Shown: piece by piece, positions 45,335 through 56,091 of the stretch | Layout of the letters: every line of letters starts with the position of its first letter | How positions within the stretch are numbered: position 1 is the stretch's first letter | Source of the DNA: Cryptosporangium aurantiacum | GTDB taxonomy: Bacteria > Actinomycetota > Actinomycetes > Mycobacteriales > Cryptosporangiaceae | Length of the DNA stretch: 64,000 nucleotides | Direction of reading: 5' to 3' | NCBI RefSeq assembly: GCF_900143005.1 | Contig: NZ_FRCS01000011.1 | Span: forward strand, 1 to 64,000 | The notes under the pieces: model-generated | What the model was told of the DNA's origin: nothing | What the model saw: the letters and a program-made list of their open reading frames with translations, nothing else | Databases searched by the model: none | Program-made: the position numbers and the translations under genes

Positions 45335-45752
45335 CTGTACCTCCCGCATTGGTACGCCGACTCCTCGGCCCTTTACACGGCCACGGACACTACTGGGTTC
45401 CCGCATCCGTCGATCGGCATGCCGACGTACCACCACCTCTCTGGTGACGCTAAGACACGCTACCGCTACGTCGGAGGAGTTGGTAATAACGCCGTTCACC
45501 GGTTGGGACCGCCAACAGCCCACGTCCGGGCGGCCGTTGGTCCCCGATACGGACGACCCGACGCCCGCTGAGCGCTGTCGGGCGGCCGCCGGTCGGGCTC
45601 TGGGTACGGTGGCGGGTTTCGGCTACGGAGGGTGCTACCCGCTACGCTGATTCCCGCGGCGCGGCGACCCCCGGCAGCGCCGAATCCACTGTTTCCTCGC
45701 GGCCCTCAACTCGTCGGCGCCGGTGAGGCACCGAGTGTCCGCGGAGGGACCG
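45335..45752. other. Divergent intergenic region at the head of the T4SS-like cluster
   Basis: About 420 bp between the minus-strand cluster and the plus-strand Pro/Gly-rich gene. It should hold both promoters. Visible: the 10-bp perfect palindrome CGGCATGCCG (about 45416-45425) inside a longer imperfect one, and a weakly AT-rich patch near 45480-45495 (GGTAATAACG). No gene recognised. Confidence 0.4.
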
Positions 45753-47513
45753 GTGAACAGGACGACGCTGGTCGCAGCCGTCGCACTCGGCTTGGGATTA
45801 CTGCTCGCCACCGGTGGTTCGGTGGTGCTCGCGCACGCGCGGGCTGCGGTGCGGGCCGATCACCCTCGGCGCGGAGCGATCACCCAGTACCCGGCCGCGC
45901 TCTCGGCCCTGCTGGGGTTCCTGCTCACCAGCGTGGCCGGTGCCGTGCTGTGCTGGCGGCTGGCTCCGGAACGCGGGACCACCGCGGCGCTGGCCGCGAT
46001 CGTCGCGGGCGTCATCCTGTTCGCACTCGTCGGGGCGCTGTTCGCGCGGGTGGCCGATCGTGTCGAGGAACGCCAGCTGCGGCAGGTGCCGCACGAGGTG
46101 CACCGTCCGATCTCGGCGCCACCTCGACGCGCAGCGCTCACAGCGGCACCATCGAGCCCATCGGCCACGTCGGCCTCATCGGGCACATCGGCCTCATCGG
46201 CCACGTCGGGTTATGGCGGGCGCCCGGCGCTCGGGCGCACCGAGCTCCCGGCCCTCGGTTCCGCCGAGATGTGGACGCCGAACGCAGGCGCGGTCCCGAT
46301 CACCGGTGGAGCGGGAACCTCCGCGCTCGCCCCGGCCGGAAGCCCCGGCGCCGTCCCGACTCCCCGCGCCGGCGACGCACGGCCGCTCGGTCCGGCCGGG
46401 AGCCCGGCTCTCGGCTCGTTCGGGAGCCCGGCCCGAGGCCTCGCCGGAAGCCCGGCGGCGACCCCCCTCAGTGGCTCGATCGTCGGCTCGACGCCCGGCC
46501 CCGCAGTCACCCCGCCGCTCGGCGCCCCCGGTAGCCCGGCCGCCGGCCCCGAAGGACATCCGGTCATCGGCCCCGCGACCGGTCCGGTGCCCGCTCCGGG
46601 AGGGATCCCGGCACAGGGCCCGGCCGCGGGCCCGGATCCCCGCCCCGCGGATGCCTCGCCGATCGGCTCCACCGGTAGCCCCGTTGCCGGCCCCGCAGGA
46701 TGGCCGCCACCCGTTAGTCCGGCCGCCGGCCCGCACGGCGGCCCGATAGCCGACCCGCACAGCGGCCCCCCGGCCAGCCCGCACAGCAACCCCACCACCG
46801 GCCCACACAGCAACCCCGCCGACGACCCGCACAGCAACCCCACGGCCAGCCCGCACAGCAATCCCACCACCGGCCCACACAGCAACCCCGCCGACGACCC
46901 GCGCGGTGGCTCGATGGCCGACCCGCGCGGCAACCCCGCCACCGACCCGATGGCCGGCTCCTCGGAAGGCCCGATCCCCTGCCCGGGAGCAGAAGTAGGC
47001 CACGGCCCCGGCCGCGCCCTGGAGCCAACCCCGGCCCGGGCGACCGAACCCGTCACCTCGCCGGTGCTCGCGGCCGACGAGCAGCCGCCGGTCCCCCGGC
47101 CGCGGACGCCGTCCGACCCGCCGCCGTTCGGCTACTCGACTCCGCTGGTGCCGGTACCACCCCGCGAGCCCACCGCCGACGATCCACCCACTGTGGAGAC
47201 CGCCCCGGCGTCGCAACTCGTCCCCGGCTGGATGTACCACGACGAGGCCGACAGCTGGTTCCTCGCGGTCGGGACGCCCGGCGGCGCACCGGCCCTGTTA
47301 GGACTCCCGTCCTTCGCGCTGGTCGTTCCGGGCGGCCCGGGTGCGCCCGTGGGTACCCTGAGCCGGGCCGGTGCCGCCGAGCTGACGGTGCTACCCGAGG
47401 AGGATCCCGTGCCCGAACTCCCGGAGGACGACGTCAGCGCGGACACAGCGGGTAACCCACCGGACAGATCCCCGAATGCCCCACTGGAGCCCGGCGAGGG
47501 AGAAGCCGGTTGA
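45753..47513 (+). CDS. Three-helix membrane protein with a long Pro/Gly/Ser-rich region
   Basis: 586 residues from the GTG at 45753, which has GCGGAGG six to eight bases upstream. Three membrane helices at about 5-28, 45-66 and 72-95; then about 380 disordered residues of GSPAxGP-type repeats, including a 24-residue repeat of HSNPTTGPHSNPADDP (46770-46905); then a small conserved-looking C-terminal domain (LVPGWMYHDEADSWFLAVG). No family name recognised. Divergent from the T4SS-like cluster and similar in composition to the VirB4 N-terminus, so a functional link is possible. Confidence 0.75.
   Translation: MNRTTLVAAVALGLGLLLATGGSVVLAHARAAVRADHPRRGAITQYPAALSALLGFLLTSVAGAVLCWRLAPERGTTAALAAIVAGVILFALVGALFARVADRVEERQLRQVPHEVHRPISAPPRRAALTAAPSSPSATSASSGTSASSATSGYGGRPALGRTELPALGSAEMWTPNAGAVPITGGAGTSALAPAGSPGAVPTPRAGDARPLGPAGSPALGSFGSPARGLAGSPAATPLSGSIVGSTPGPAVTPPLGAPGSPAAGPEGHPVIGPATGPVPAPGGIPAQGPAAGPDPRPADASPIGSTGSPVAGPAGWPPPVSPAAGPHGGPIADPHSGPPASPHSNPTTGPHSNPADDPHSNPTASPHSNPTTGPHSNPADDPRGGSMADPRGNPATDPMAGSSEGPIPCPGAEVGHGPGRALEPTPARATEPVTSPVLAADEQPPVPRPRTPSDPPPFGYSTPLVPVPPREPTADDPPTVETAPASQLVPGWMYHDEADSWFLAVGTPGGAPALLGLPSFALVVPGGPGAPVGTLSRAGAAELTVLPEEDPVPELPEDDVSADTAGNPPDRSPNAPLEPGEGEAG
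46770..46905. repeat. 72-bp repeat in the Pro/Gly-rich membrane-protein gene
   Basis: Nearly two units encode SPHSNPTTGPHSNPADDPHS and the bases that follow, with smaller HSNP sub-repeats inside. Confidence 0.75.
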
Positions 47514-47667
47514 GTAGGACGCTGTCTCACCATTCGGACGCACCGTGGCGTTCGCGCTCCGGTGACCAGCGTGGATTGCATGAGAATGAATGAATACCGG
47601 GGTGCTCACGCGCGCTGCCTCGTCATCCGACACAATCATGCATGGGGTCACCGACCCACCGCATCGT

Positions 47668-47680
47668 GTTAGATTCTAAC
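47668..47680 (+). promoter_or_regulatory. Palindrome upstream of the small membrane peptide
   Basis: GTTAGATTCTAAC, 6-bp arms around one base, in an AT-rich patch 74 bp before the peptide start; possible operator. GTATAT at 47686-47691 could be a -10-like element. Confidence 0.35.
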
Positions 47681-47753
47681 TGTTGGTATATGTGCTGTAA
47701 CTCTGTGGCTAGCAGTGCGCGTGGGCGCCAACCCCGCTGCGAGGAGGCGTGAC

Positions 47754-47906
47754 ATGAAGAAGTTCCTCAAATGGGGAGCGGTTGCTCTGCTGGTGTTCTT
47801 CGTGGTGACTCAGCCCGCGGACGCCGCCGGTGTAGTCCGATCGCTCGGCAATGGTTTGGTCAACATCGCCAGCGGCATGAGCGCGTTCGTCACCAACCTG
47901 GCCTAA
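47754..47906 (+). CDS. Small conserved membrane peptide
   Basis: 50 residues: MKKFLKWGAVALLVFFVV, then TQPADAAGVVRSLGNG and an amphipathic end. GAGGAGG seven bases before the ATG. One N-terminal membrane or signal segment with a possible cleavage after ADA. Short proteins with this MKK-KWGAVA-TQP pattern recur in actinobacteria; I know of no assigned role. Confidence 0.75.
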   Translation: MKKFLKWGAVALLVFFVVTQPADAAGVVRSLGNGLVNIASGMSAFVTNLA

Positions 47907-47951
47907 CCCACCGTCACCGCACGCCGCCCGGCAGCGTGTCCCCTTCCGAGG

Positions 47952-47998
47952 ACCCGCCGCCGAGCGGCGTCAACGGCACCCGCCGCCGAGCGGCGTCA
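47952..47998. repeat. Two identical 21-bp hairpin repeats
   Basis: acccgccgccgagcggcgtca at 47952-47972 and 47978-47998, each a small GCCGC/GCGGC hairpin, in the gap between convergent genes. Likely a double terminator, without a T-run. Confidence 0.55.
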
Positions 47999-48003
47999 GC
48001 GCC

Positions 48004-48513
48004 TCATTGCGGTGGCTGCTTGCCTTCCCAGGCCGCGGCGTGCAGCCGCCGGAGCCCGCGGACGGCGTCCACGGCCCGTTGTTTGTCCGCAGCCTGTACG
48101 GCCAGCACCGAGACCAACTCGTCGTCCAGCAGCTCGAGCGCGGCCCACGGCGAATGCTGATCGAATCGCACGCCGCGGACCAGCGTCCACGGCACGGTGA
48201 TGCCGCCGACGACGTTTTGGACCTTCACCTGGTGCGCGTCGGCGACCACCCGCGGCCGGGTCAGCGACAGCACTCCCCCGGCCATCAGGATGCCGAGGAA
48301 CACCATCCCGAGCTGGTCGCCGATGCCGAACGGTGCGCCGACGTCCGGGTCCTCGGTGGTCGTCGGGCGGCCGAGCAGCACCGCGACGACACCGAAGATC
48401 ACGACGATCGCGACCGCCAGGATCCAGGCGACGATCGTCAGCCGGTGCGGCCGGGCCCGGACGACGTCCGGCGTACCGCTGCTCACCTCGGCCACGTCGG
48501 GCTCCCCGGTCAC
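48004..48513 (-). CDS. PH-domain membrane protein
   Basis: 169 residues. Two membrane helices (about 28-48 and 66-85), then a bacterial PH-like domain (RPRVVADAHQVKVQN, PWTLVRGVRFD, WAALELLDDELVSVLAVQAAD). This protein follows hisG in many actinobacteria; role unknown. The GTG at 48513 overlaps the hisG stop (GTGA). Confidence 0.85.
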   Translation of the reverse strand: MTGEPDVAEVSSGTPDVVRARPHRLTIVAWILAVAIVVIFGVVAVLLGRPTTTEDPDVGAPFGIGDQLGMVFLGILMAGGVLSLTRPRVVADAHQVKVQNVVGGITVPWTLVRGVRFDQHSPWAALELLDDELVSVLAVQAADKQRAVDAVRGLRRLHAAAWEGKQPPQ

Positions 48514-49364
48514 AGGCGGCAGGCGTGAATCGACGTGACCAGGATGGCCCGGGCACCGAGGTCGTAGAGCGAGTCCATGATCCGATTCGTGTCCTCCCGG
48601 GGCACCATGGCCTGCACCGCGACCCACCCGTCCTTGTGCAGCGGGGAGATCGTCGGCCCCTCGATGCCGGGGGTGAGCGCTACCGCGGCGTCCAGGCGGG
48701 CCAGCTCGACGTCGTAGGCCAGCATCACGTACCGGCGGGCGACGAGGACGCCGTTGAGCCGGCGGGTCAGCTGGTCGACGCGGTGGTCGGCACCGGACTC
48801 GCTCTGACCCTTGCCGCGGATCACCACGGCCTCCGACCGCAGGATCGGCTCCGCGACGATCTCCAGGCCCTGCTGGCGGAGCGTCGCACCGGTCTCGACG
48901 ACGTCCGCGATCACGTCGGCGACACCCAGCCGGATCGCGGTCTCGACCGCACCGTCCAGCCGGATCACCTCGGCGGCCACTCCGTGCTCGGCGAGGTGCT
49001 GGCGCACCAGGCCGGCGTACGACGTCGCGATGCGGCGTCCGGCCAGGTCGCCGATCGACTCGACGGTGCCCGGGCGGGCGGCGAAACGGAACGTGGACTT
49101 GCCGAAGCCCAGCGCGAGCATCTCGACGGCGTCGGCGCCCGAGTCGAGCAGCAGGTCGCGGCCGGTGACCCCGAGATCGAGGTCGCCGGAGCCCACGTAC
49201 ACCGCGATGTCACGGGGGCGGAGGTAGAAGAACTCGACCTCGTTCTCGGCGTCCACCAGAACGAGTTCTTTGGGGTCGCGGCGCTGAAGGTAGCCCGCCT
49301 CGGCGAGCATCGTGGTGGCTCGCTCGGAGAGCGAGCCCTTGTTGGGGACGGCGATGCGCAGCAT
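48510..49364 (-). CDS. hisG: ATP phosphoribosyltransferase (long form)
   Basis: First step of histidine synthesis: ATP plus PRPP to phosphoribosyl-ATP. MLRIAVPNKGSLSERA and LDLGVTGRDLLLDSGAD are family motifs. 284 residues, the long hexameric form; the last 75 residues are the ACT-like domain that binds histidine, so feedback inhibition is expected. About 20 bp after hisE. Confidence 0.96.
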   Translation of the reverse strand: MLRIAVPNKGSLSERATTMLAEAGYLQRRDPKELVLVDAENEVEFFYLRPRDIAVYVGSGDLDLGVTGRDLLLDSGADAVEMLALGFGKSTFRFAARPGTVESIGDLAGRRIATSYAGLVRQHLAEHGVAAEVIRLDGAVETAIRLGVADVIADVVETGATLRQQGLEIVAEPILRSEAVVIRGKGQSESGADHRVDQLTRRLNGVLVARRYVMLAYDVELARLDAAVALTPGIEGPTISPLHKDGWVAVQAMVPREDTNRIMDSLYDLGARAILVTSIHACRL

Positions 49365-49384
49365 GCCCGGCCTTCCGTGGGGGG

Positions 49385-49648
49385 TTACAGGTGGGCGTAG
49401 ACGTCGTCGAGGGTCAGGCCGCGGGCCAGCATCAAGACCTGCAGGTGGTAGAGCAGCTGCGAGATCTCTTCGGCGGTCCGCTCCGCGGACTCGTGCTCCG
49501 CGGCCATCCAGACCTCGGCCGCTTCCTCGACGACCTTCTTACCGACGGTATGGACGCCTGCCCGCACCGCCTCCACCGTGCCGGAACCCGGGGTGCCGGC
49601 GGCCACCTTGGCCGAGAGTTCGGCGAACAGCGCATCGAACGTTTTCAC
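49385..49648 (-). CDS. hisE: Phosphoribosyl-ATP pyrophosphohydrolase
   Basis: Second step of histidine synthesis. 87 residues of the all-alpha NTP pyrophosphohydrolase fold; [14 protein letters not shown] and [15 protein letters not shown] carry the metal-binding Glu/Asp residues. Stand-alone HisE, as usual in actinobacteria. Confidence 0.95.
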   Translation of the reverse strand: MKTFDALFAELSAKVAAGTPGSGTVEAVRAGVHTVGKKVVEEAAEVWMAAEHESAERTAEEISQLLYHLQVLMLARGLTLDDVYAHL

Positions 49649-49717
49649 GTCCGCAGTCTTTCACGCGAAGGTGCGGTGCTCGGGTGCCAGTATCCGGCGG
49701 CACCCGAGCACGACGCC

Positions 49718-51509
<1,792 letters not shown>

Positions 51510-51513
<4 letters not shown>

Positions 51514-52112
51514 GCCCGCTCCTCCCGCGTGTGGACCAGCTTTTCGACGTACTTCGCGATGACGTCGACCTCGAGGTTGACCGGCGCCCCGACGCCACGG
51601 GTGCCGAGCGTCGTCAGCGCGAGCGTGGTCGGGATGAGGCTGACCTCGAAGTGGTCGTCAGTCACGGCAGAGACGGTGAGCGAGACGCCGTCGACGGTGA
51701 TCGAGCCCTTCTCCACCACGTACCGGGCCAGGTCGGCGGGCAGGCTGATCCGGACGATCTCCCAGTGTGTGTCCGGGCGCCGTTCCAGCACCGTGCCGAC
51801 GCCGTCGACGTGGCCCTGGACCAGGTGACCGCCGAGCCGAGTGCTGAGCGTGGCCGCCCGTTCGAGGTTGACCCGGTCGCCGGGCGCCACCCCTCCCAGC
51901 GTGGAGCGGTCGAGCGTCTCGGCCATCACGTCGGCGGTGAATCCGTCCGCGGTGGCGTCGACGACCGTGAGACAGACGCCGTTGACCGCGATCGAGTCGC
52001 CGTGGGCGGCGTCCGCGGCCACCCGTGGACCCTTCAGGGTGAGCCGGGCGGCTCTGTCGAGGTGGTCGATGCCGGCCAGGGTGCCGAGTTCTTCCACGAT
52101 GCCGGTGAACAT
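51510..52112 (-). CDS. ribE: Riboflavin synthase, alpha chain
   Basis: Final dismutation of two lumazines to riboflavin. 200 residues with the internal duplication: [25 protein letters not shown] in the first half, [12 protein letters not shown] and [13 protein letters not shown] in the second. First gene after the FMN riboswitch. Confidence 0.96.
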
Positions 52113-52131
52113 GTGCGCCGCGTGCCTCCTC

Positions 52132-52151
52132 GCCTCGGGCGGCTCCGAGGC
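52132..52151 (-). promoter_or_regulatory. Hairpin next to the ribE ribosome site (riboswitch expression platform)
   Basis: GCCTCGG / CCGAGGC, 7-bp stem with a 6-base loop on the minus strand, directly followed by GAGGAGG of ribE. Together with the aptamer upstream it may sequester or release the ribosome site. No T-run, so control of translation is more likely than of transcription. Confidence 0.5.
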
Positions 52152-52215
52152 GCCGGGAGGGCAAGCACGGGCGTCGGCGTACCCCGCGCACGCGCACGGG
52201 CACGCCGATCAGCCC

Positions 52216-52346
52216 GCGCGCTTCCTCCCATCCGGACTTTCACCGTCGGTCCCGGAGTTCCACCGGGTCAACCGCTTGCCCCGAAGGGCGCACGGGTCGC
52301 GGACTGTCACCGCCGGCTCGGAATTTCACCGACCCCGGAGCGCGCG
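52216..52346 (-). promoter_or_regulatory. FMN riboswitch (RFN element)
   Basis: On the minus strand the conserved aptamer strings appear in order: GGGGTCGGTGAAATTCC, CCGGCGGTGACAGTCC, GCGACCCG, TTGACCCGGTGGAA, CCGACGGTGAAAGTCCGGA and TGGGAGGAAGCGC. GCGCGCT at the 5' end pairs with AGCGCGC at the 3' end as P1. It lies about 105 bp before ribE and controls the rib genes; the his genes downstream may be affected through read-through. Confidence 0.95.
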
Positions 52347-52487
52347 TACTGCGTCGTCTCTATCTCGTGTCTACTTCGTGGGACGCGATACCGCCACATC
52401 AGCGGTCCGAAATCCCACGGTTACGCGCCAGTCTGGCACGGTCGGCGCGGCCCGGACCGCCCAGTGCGACCGGGATCACGCGGTACA

Positions 52488-53573
52488 TCAAACGGAGTCG
52501 GGCTCCGCCACCGGTTCGATCGCGGCCCGTTCCCGGGCCGAGCGGCCCCGCCCGGGCTCCGGGTCGCGCCGCCGGTCGACCGCGACCATCGACCCCTCGG
52601 TGCGCTTGGCCACGGCCTTCATCTCGCTGGCCGCGGCGACCACCTCCCGGTGGTCGGTGAACCGGCGCTGGGTCGAGAGGGCGACGCCGATCGAGAGCGT
52701 CAGCAGCCCGTGCCGCCGTAACCGGCCCTGCCGGTCGAGCACCTCGAAGTAGCCGCGGGCCAGGTCGTCGGGGTCGTAGAGCACCCGGCTGGACTGGTCG
52801 AACAGCCGGATCGCCCGGTCGGTGATCGGCGTGATCTGGTCGGGCGTGCAGACGACGAGGAAGTCGTCGCCGCCGATGTGGCCGAGGAACGGCGGCGGGC
52901 CGGCGACCCCGATCGTGGACGTGTGCAGCGCGCCGGCCGCCGCGGTGAGCATCTGGTCGCCGCGGTAGAAGCCGTAGACGTCGTTGACGGTCTTGAAGTT
53001 GTCGAGGTCGATGTAGCAGACCGCGTACTCCCAGCCGTGGTCCCGGCGGGCGGCGATCCGCTCGGCGATCGCGTCCAGGATCCGGGTGTTGCCGGGCAGG
53101 CCGGTCAGCGGCGAGACGTCCCGCATCTCGCGGTTGCGCCGCAGCGTCGACCGGACCCGCGCGACGAGCTCGCTCAGGTCGAACGGCTTGACGATGTAGT
53201 CGTCGGCGCCCGCGGTGAGCCCCTGGATGCGGTCGGCGGACAGGTCCTTGGCGGTGAGCATGATGATCGGCAACGCGGCGGTCAGCGGCGACGCGCGTAA
53301 CTGCCTGCACAGCTCGAAGCCGTCGACCCGCGGCATCATCACGTCCAGCAGAACCAGGTCGGGCCGGTGCCGTTCGATCGCGGCCAGCCCGCTGCGGGCC
53401 TCGTTGGCCACCACCACCTCGAAGCCCTCGAACCGCAGGTTCATCGCGACCAGCGTGGTGACGTCGGCGTCGTCGTCGACGACGAGGATCAGCCCTTCGG
53501 AGCCCCGGTGGCCTCCGGCGCGCGGGAGCTCCCCGGGAGTCTCTCCCCCGGCCGGCCCCGCGCTCGCGGTCAC
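52488..53573 (-). CDS. Response regulator with GGDEF-type domain (GGDDF)
   Basis: 361 residues. Receiver domain at about 28-145: [13 protein letters not shown], phospho-acceptor Asp in [13 protein letters not shown], Thr/Lys switch residues in IIMLTAKD and DYIVKPF. GGDEF domain at about 155-325: [31 protein letters not shown], and the active-site loop [10 protein letters not shown]. The loop reads GGDDF, with Asp for the usual Glu; a conservative change that may keep or lower diguanylate cyclase activity. No cognate kinase in the window. GTG start overlapping the rpe stop. Confidence 0.9.
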   Translation of the reverse strand: MTASAGPAGGETPGELPRAGGHRGSEGLILVVDDDADVTTLVAMNLRFEGFEVVVANEARSGLAAIERHRPDLVLLDVMMPRVDGFELCRQLRASPLTAALPIIMLTAKDLSADRIQGLTAGADDYIVKPFDLSELVARVRSTLRRNREMRDVSPLTGLPGNTRILDAIAERIAARRDHGWEYAVCYIDLDNFKTVNDVYGFYRGDQMLTAAAGALHTSTIGVAGPPPFLGHIGGDDFLVVCTPDQITPITDRAIRLFDQSSRVLYDPDDLARGYFEVLDRQGRLRRHGLLTLSIGVALSTQRRFTDHREVVAAASEMKAVAKRTEGSMVAVDRRRDPEPGRGRSARERAAIEPVAEPDSV

Positions 53574-54265
53574 CGGATCGCCGCCGACTCCGCCGCACGG
53601 ACCGCCGCGGACCGCAGAGCGGCGACGGCGGCGGCCGGATCGTCGGCGTTGTAGACGGCGGACCCCGCGACGAACGTGTCCGCGCCCGCTTCGGCCGCCG
53701 CGTGGATCGTGTCGGCGTTGATGCCGCCGTCGACCTCGATTCGCAGCTCGAGGTGCCCGGTCTGGACCCGGCGACGGGCCTCGGTGACCTTCGGCAGCAC
53801 CTCGGCGATGAAGTCCTGCCCGCCGAAGCCCGGCTCGACGGTCATCACGAGCAGCGTGTCGAAGCCACGGAGGATCTCCAGGTACGGCTCCAGCGGGGTG
53901 CCCGGCTTGAGCGCCAGACCGGCCTTCGCACCCGCTTTTCTCAGGTCGCGCGCCACCGCGGACGGGTCGTCGGTGGCCTCGGCGTGGAACGTGACGTTGT
54001 GTGCGCCCGCCTCGGCGTAACCGGGTGCCCAGCGGCCCGGGTCGTCGATCATCAGGTGGCAGTCGAGCGGGATGTCGGTCGCCGCCTTGATGCTCTTGAC
54101 GACCGGCAGGCCGAGCGTGAGGTTCGGAACGAAGTGGTTGTCCATGACGTCGACGTGCAGCCAGTCCGCCCCCGGCGTGCCGGGCCGGCCCGCGACCGAC
54201 GCGGCGGCGTCGGCCAGACGGGCGAAGTCTGCGGACAGAATGCTCGGTGCGACGAAGAGCTCCAC
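53570..54265 (-). CDS. rpe: Ribulose-phosphate 3-epimerase
   Basis: Interconverts ribulose 5-phosphate and xylulose 5-phosphate in the pentose phosphate pathway. TIM barrel of 231 residues; [24 protein letters not shown] (metal His/Asp), [20 protein letters not shown] and [10 protein letters not shown] are intact. Ten bp after rsmB. Confidence 0.96.
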   Translation of the reverse strand: MELFVAPSILSADFARLADAAASVAGRPGTPGADWLHVDVMDNHFVPNLTLGLPVVKSIKAATDIPLDCHLMIDDPGRWAPGYAEAGAHNVTFHAEATDDPSAVARDLRKAGAKAGLALKPGTPLEPYLEILRGFDTLLVMTVEPGFGGQDFIAEVLPKVTEARRRVQTGHLELRIEVDGGINADTIHAAAEAGADTFVAGSAVYNADDPAAAVAALRSAAVRAAESAAIR

Positions 54266-54275
54266 GCCCGAAATA

Positions 54276-56009
54276 CTAGTCGCGGGGTGTGACAGGCTTG
54301 CGGAGCAGCGACAGGAACATCGCGTCGGTGCCGTGCCGGTGCGGCCAGAGCTGAAGAGCCGCAGCGCGTGCCGCGCTGAGTTGAACTCCCTCGGGCGTCG
54401 GGTTCACGTCCGCGGCCGCTGCGGCTTCCGGCACTCCGCGGACGTCGACCGGCTCGGCGCCGGTGCGCCGGCACACGTCCGCCACCAGCACCCGGGTCTC
54501 GGCCAGGTGCGGTGAGCAGGTCACGTAGGCGACCAGCCCGCCGGGCCGAGTCGCCCGCAGCGCCGCGGTGAGCAGCTCACGCTGGAGTTTCGCCAGCGCC
54601 GGGACGTCGCTCGGCTGGCGGCGCCAGCGTGCCTCCGGACGGCGTCGCAGCGCGCCCAGCCCGGTGCACGGCGCGTCGACCAGCACCCGGTCGAACCCAC
54701 CCTCGGGCAGGTCGGGATGGGTACCGACGTCGCGGCCGTCCGCGGTGAGCACGGTCGCGGGGAGCCCACGCACGGCCTGTTCGACCAGCTTGGCGCGGTG
54801 CTCGGACACCTCGACCGCGGTGAGGTGCGCGCTGCGGCCGTCGGCGATCGACGCGAGCAGCCCGGCTTTTCCGCCGGGGCCGGCGCAGAGGTCGAGCCAG
54901 CGGGCGTCGGTGCCTTCCAGCGGGGCGGTGGCCAGGGTCCAGGCGCAGAGCTGGCTGCCCTCGTCCTGCACGTGCGCGCGTCCGTCGGCGATCGCCGCGA
55001 CGTCGCCCGGCGCGCCCTCCGGCAGCTTCACGCCGACCGGCGACCACCGGCCCGGCTCGCCGCTGACGTCCGCGGCCAGCTCCTTGGGGTCGATCCGGCC
55101 CGGCCGAGCCGCCAGGTCGACGCCCGGCCGCTCGTTGTCGGCGGCGAGCGCGGCGGCGGTCTCGCTGTCGCCTGCCGCCAGGCGGGCGGTGTCCTCACCG
55201 AGCGCGTCGGCGAACGCGCGGATGACCCACTCCGGGTGGCTGTAGCGGATCGCCAGGTGGGCGATCGGGTCGGCGGCGAGGTCCGGCGTGACCTCGGGGA
55301 GCCAGGCGTCCAGGTCGCGTTCGGAGACCCGGCGCAGCACTGCGTTGACGAACCGGGCCGGCCCGTCGGTGAGCGCGACGCGGGCCACCTCGACGGTGCC
55401 CGCCACCGCGGCGTGCGGTGGCACGCGGGTGAACAGCAGCTGGTACGCGCCGAGCCGCAGCGCCTGGAGCACCCGCAGGTCGACCTTGTCGATCGGGCGG
55501 CTGCTCCCGGCGCCGAGAATGGCGTCGAGCGTTCCGCGGTGGCGCAGGGTTCCGTAGGTCAGTTCGGTGACGAATGCCGCGTCCCGGCCAGTGATCCGGC
55601 GTTCGACCAGCACCGACGGCAGCATGAGGTTCGCGTACGCCTCACGGGCGGCGACCGCCACCAGCACGTCGAACGCCGCACGTCGGGCCGGGTCCGGGGT
55701 GGCCTTCTGGTACGTGCCCCAGGACCGCTTCGTCCCCTCGTGCCCTGATTCGTTACGCGGCCGCTCGGAACGATCACGGCCGGGGCGGCCGGCGCCTTGG
55801 TCGCGGCCGGGGCGGCCGCGGTCGGAGCCGCCGCGCGCCCGGTCCTGGCCGGGGCGGCCGCGCTCCGGGCGGCCTTCACCGCGGCCCCCGTCCGAGCGGC
55901 CCCCGTCCGAGCGGCCCCCGTCCGAGCGGCCGCGGTCGGGGCGGCCGCCTGCGGGTGGGCGTCCGCTGCCCGGTCGCCGTCCCTGGGGTCGGCCGTCTCC
56001 TTCGGTCAC
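54276..56009 (-). CDS. rsmB: 16S rRNA m5C967 methyltransferase, with RG-rich N-terminus
   Basis: 577 residues. Residues 1-105 are a disordered Arg/Gly/Asp-rich tail (repeated GRSDG and GRPG units). Residues 108-250 are the NusB-like RNA-binding domain ([20 protein letters not shown]), and 260-577 the SAM methyltransferase with [32 protein letters not shown] and [11 protein letters not shown] (catalytic Cys pair). Function by family. RG-rich tails are common RNA-binding additions, but they are not part of the core enzyme. Three 21-bp repeats lie just upstream. Confidence 0.93.
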   Translation of the reverse strand: MTEGDGRPQGRRPGSGRPPAGGRPDRGRSDGGRSDGGRSDGGRGEGRPERGRPGQDRARGGSDRGRPGRDQGAGRPGRDRSERPRNESGHEGTKRSWGTYQKATPDPARRAAFDVLVAVAAREAYANLMLPSVLVERRITGRDAAFVTELTYGTLRHRGTLDAILGAGSSRPIDKVDLRVLQALRLGAYQLLFTRVPPHAAVAGTVEVARVALTDGPARFVNAVLRRVSERDLDAWLPEVTPDLAADPIAHLAIRYSHPEWVIRAFADALGEDTARLAAGDSETAAALAADNERPGVDLAARPGRIDPKELAADVSGEPGRWSPVGVKLPEGAPGDVAAIADGRAHVQDEGSQLCAWTLATAPLEGTDARWLDLCAGPGGKAGLLASIADGRSAHLTAVEVSEHRAKLVEQAVRGLPATVLTADGRDVGTHPDLPEGGFDRVLVDAPCTGLGALRRRPEARWRRQPSDVPALAKLQRELLTAALRATRPGGLVAYVTCSPHLAETRVLVADVCRRTGAEPVDVRGVPEAAAAADVNPTPEGVQLSAARAAALQLWPHRHGTDAMFLSLLRKPVTPRD

Positions 56010-56020
56010 CGCTGCACCTT

Positions 56021-56083
56021 CGATTCCTGGGGTATTGCTGGCGATTCCTGGGGTATTGCTGGCGATTCGTGGGGTAATGCGGG
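56021..56083. repeat. Three tandem 21-bp repeats between fmt and rsmB
   Basis: Units at 56021, 56042 and 56063: the first two identical (cgattcctggggtattgctgg), the third with four or so changes. They fill most of the 82-bp gap, immediately upstream of the rsmB start. Confidence 0.85.
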
Positions 56084-56091
56084 AAGTTCGG

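Noticed and set aside
35811-47513. A complete integrative conjugative element
   Set aside because: No integrase, relaxase, VirD4, attachment repeats or tRNA site are present in the window, so mobility cannot be claimed.
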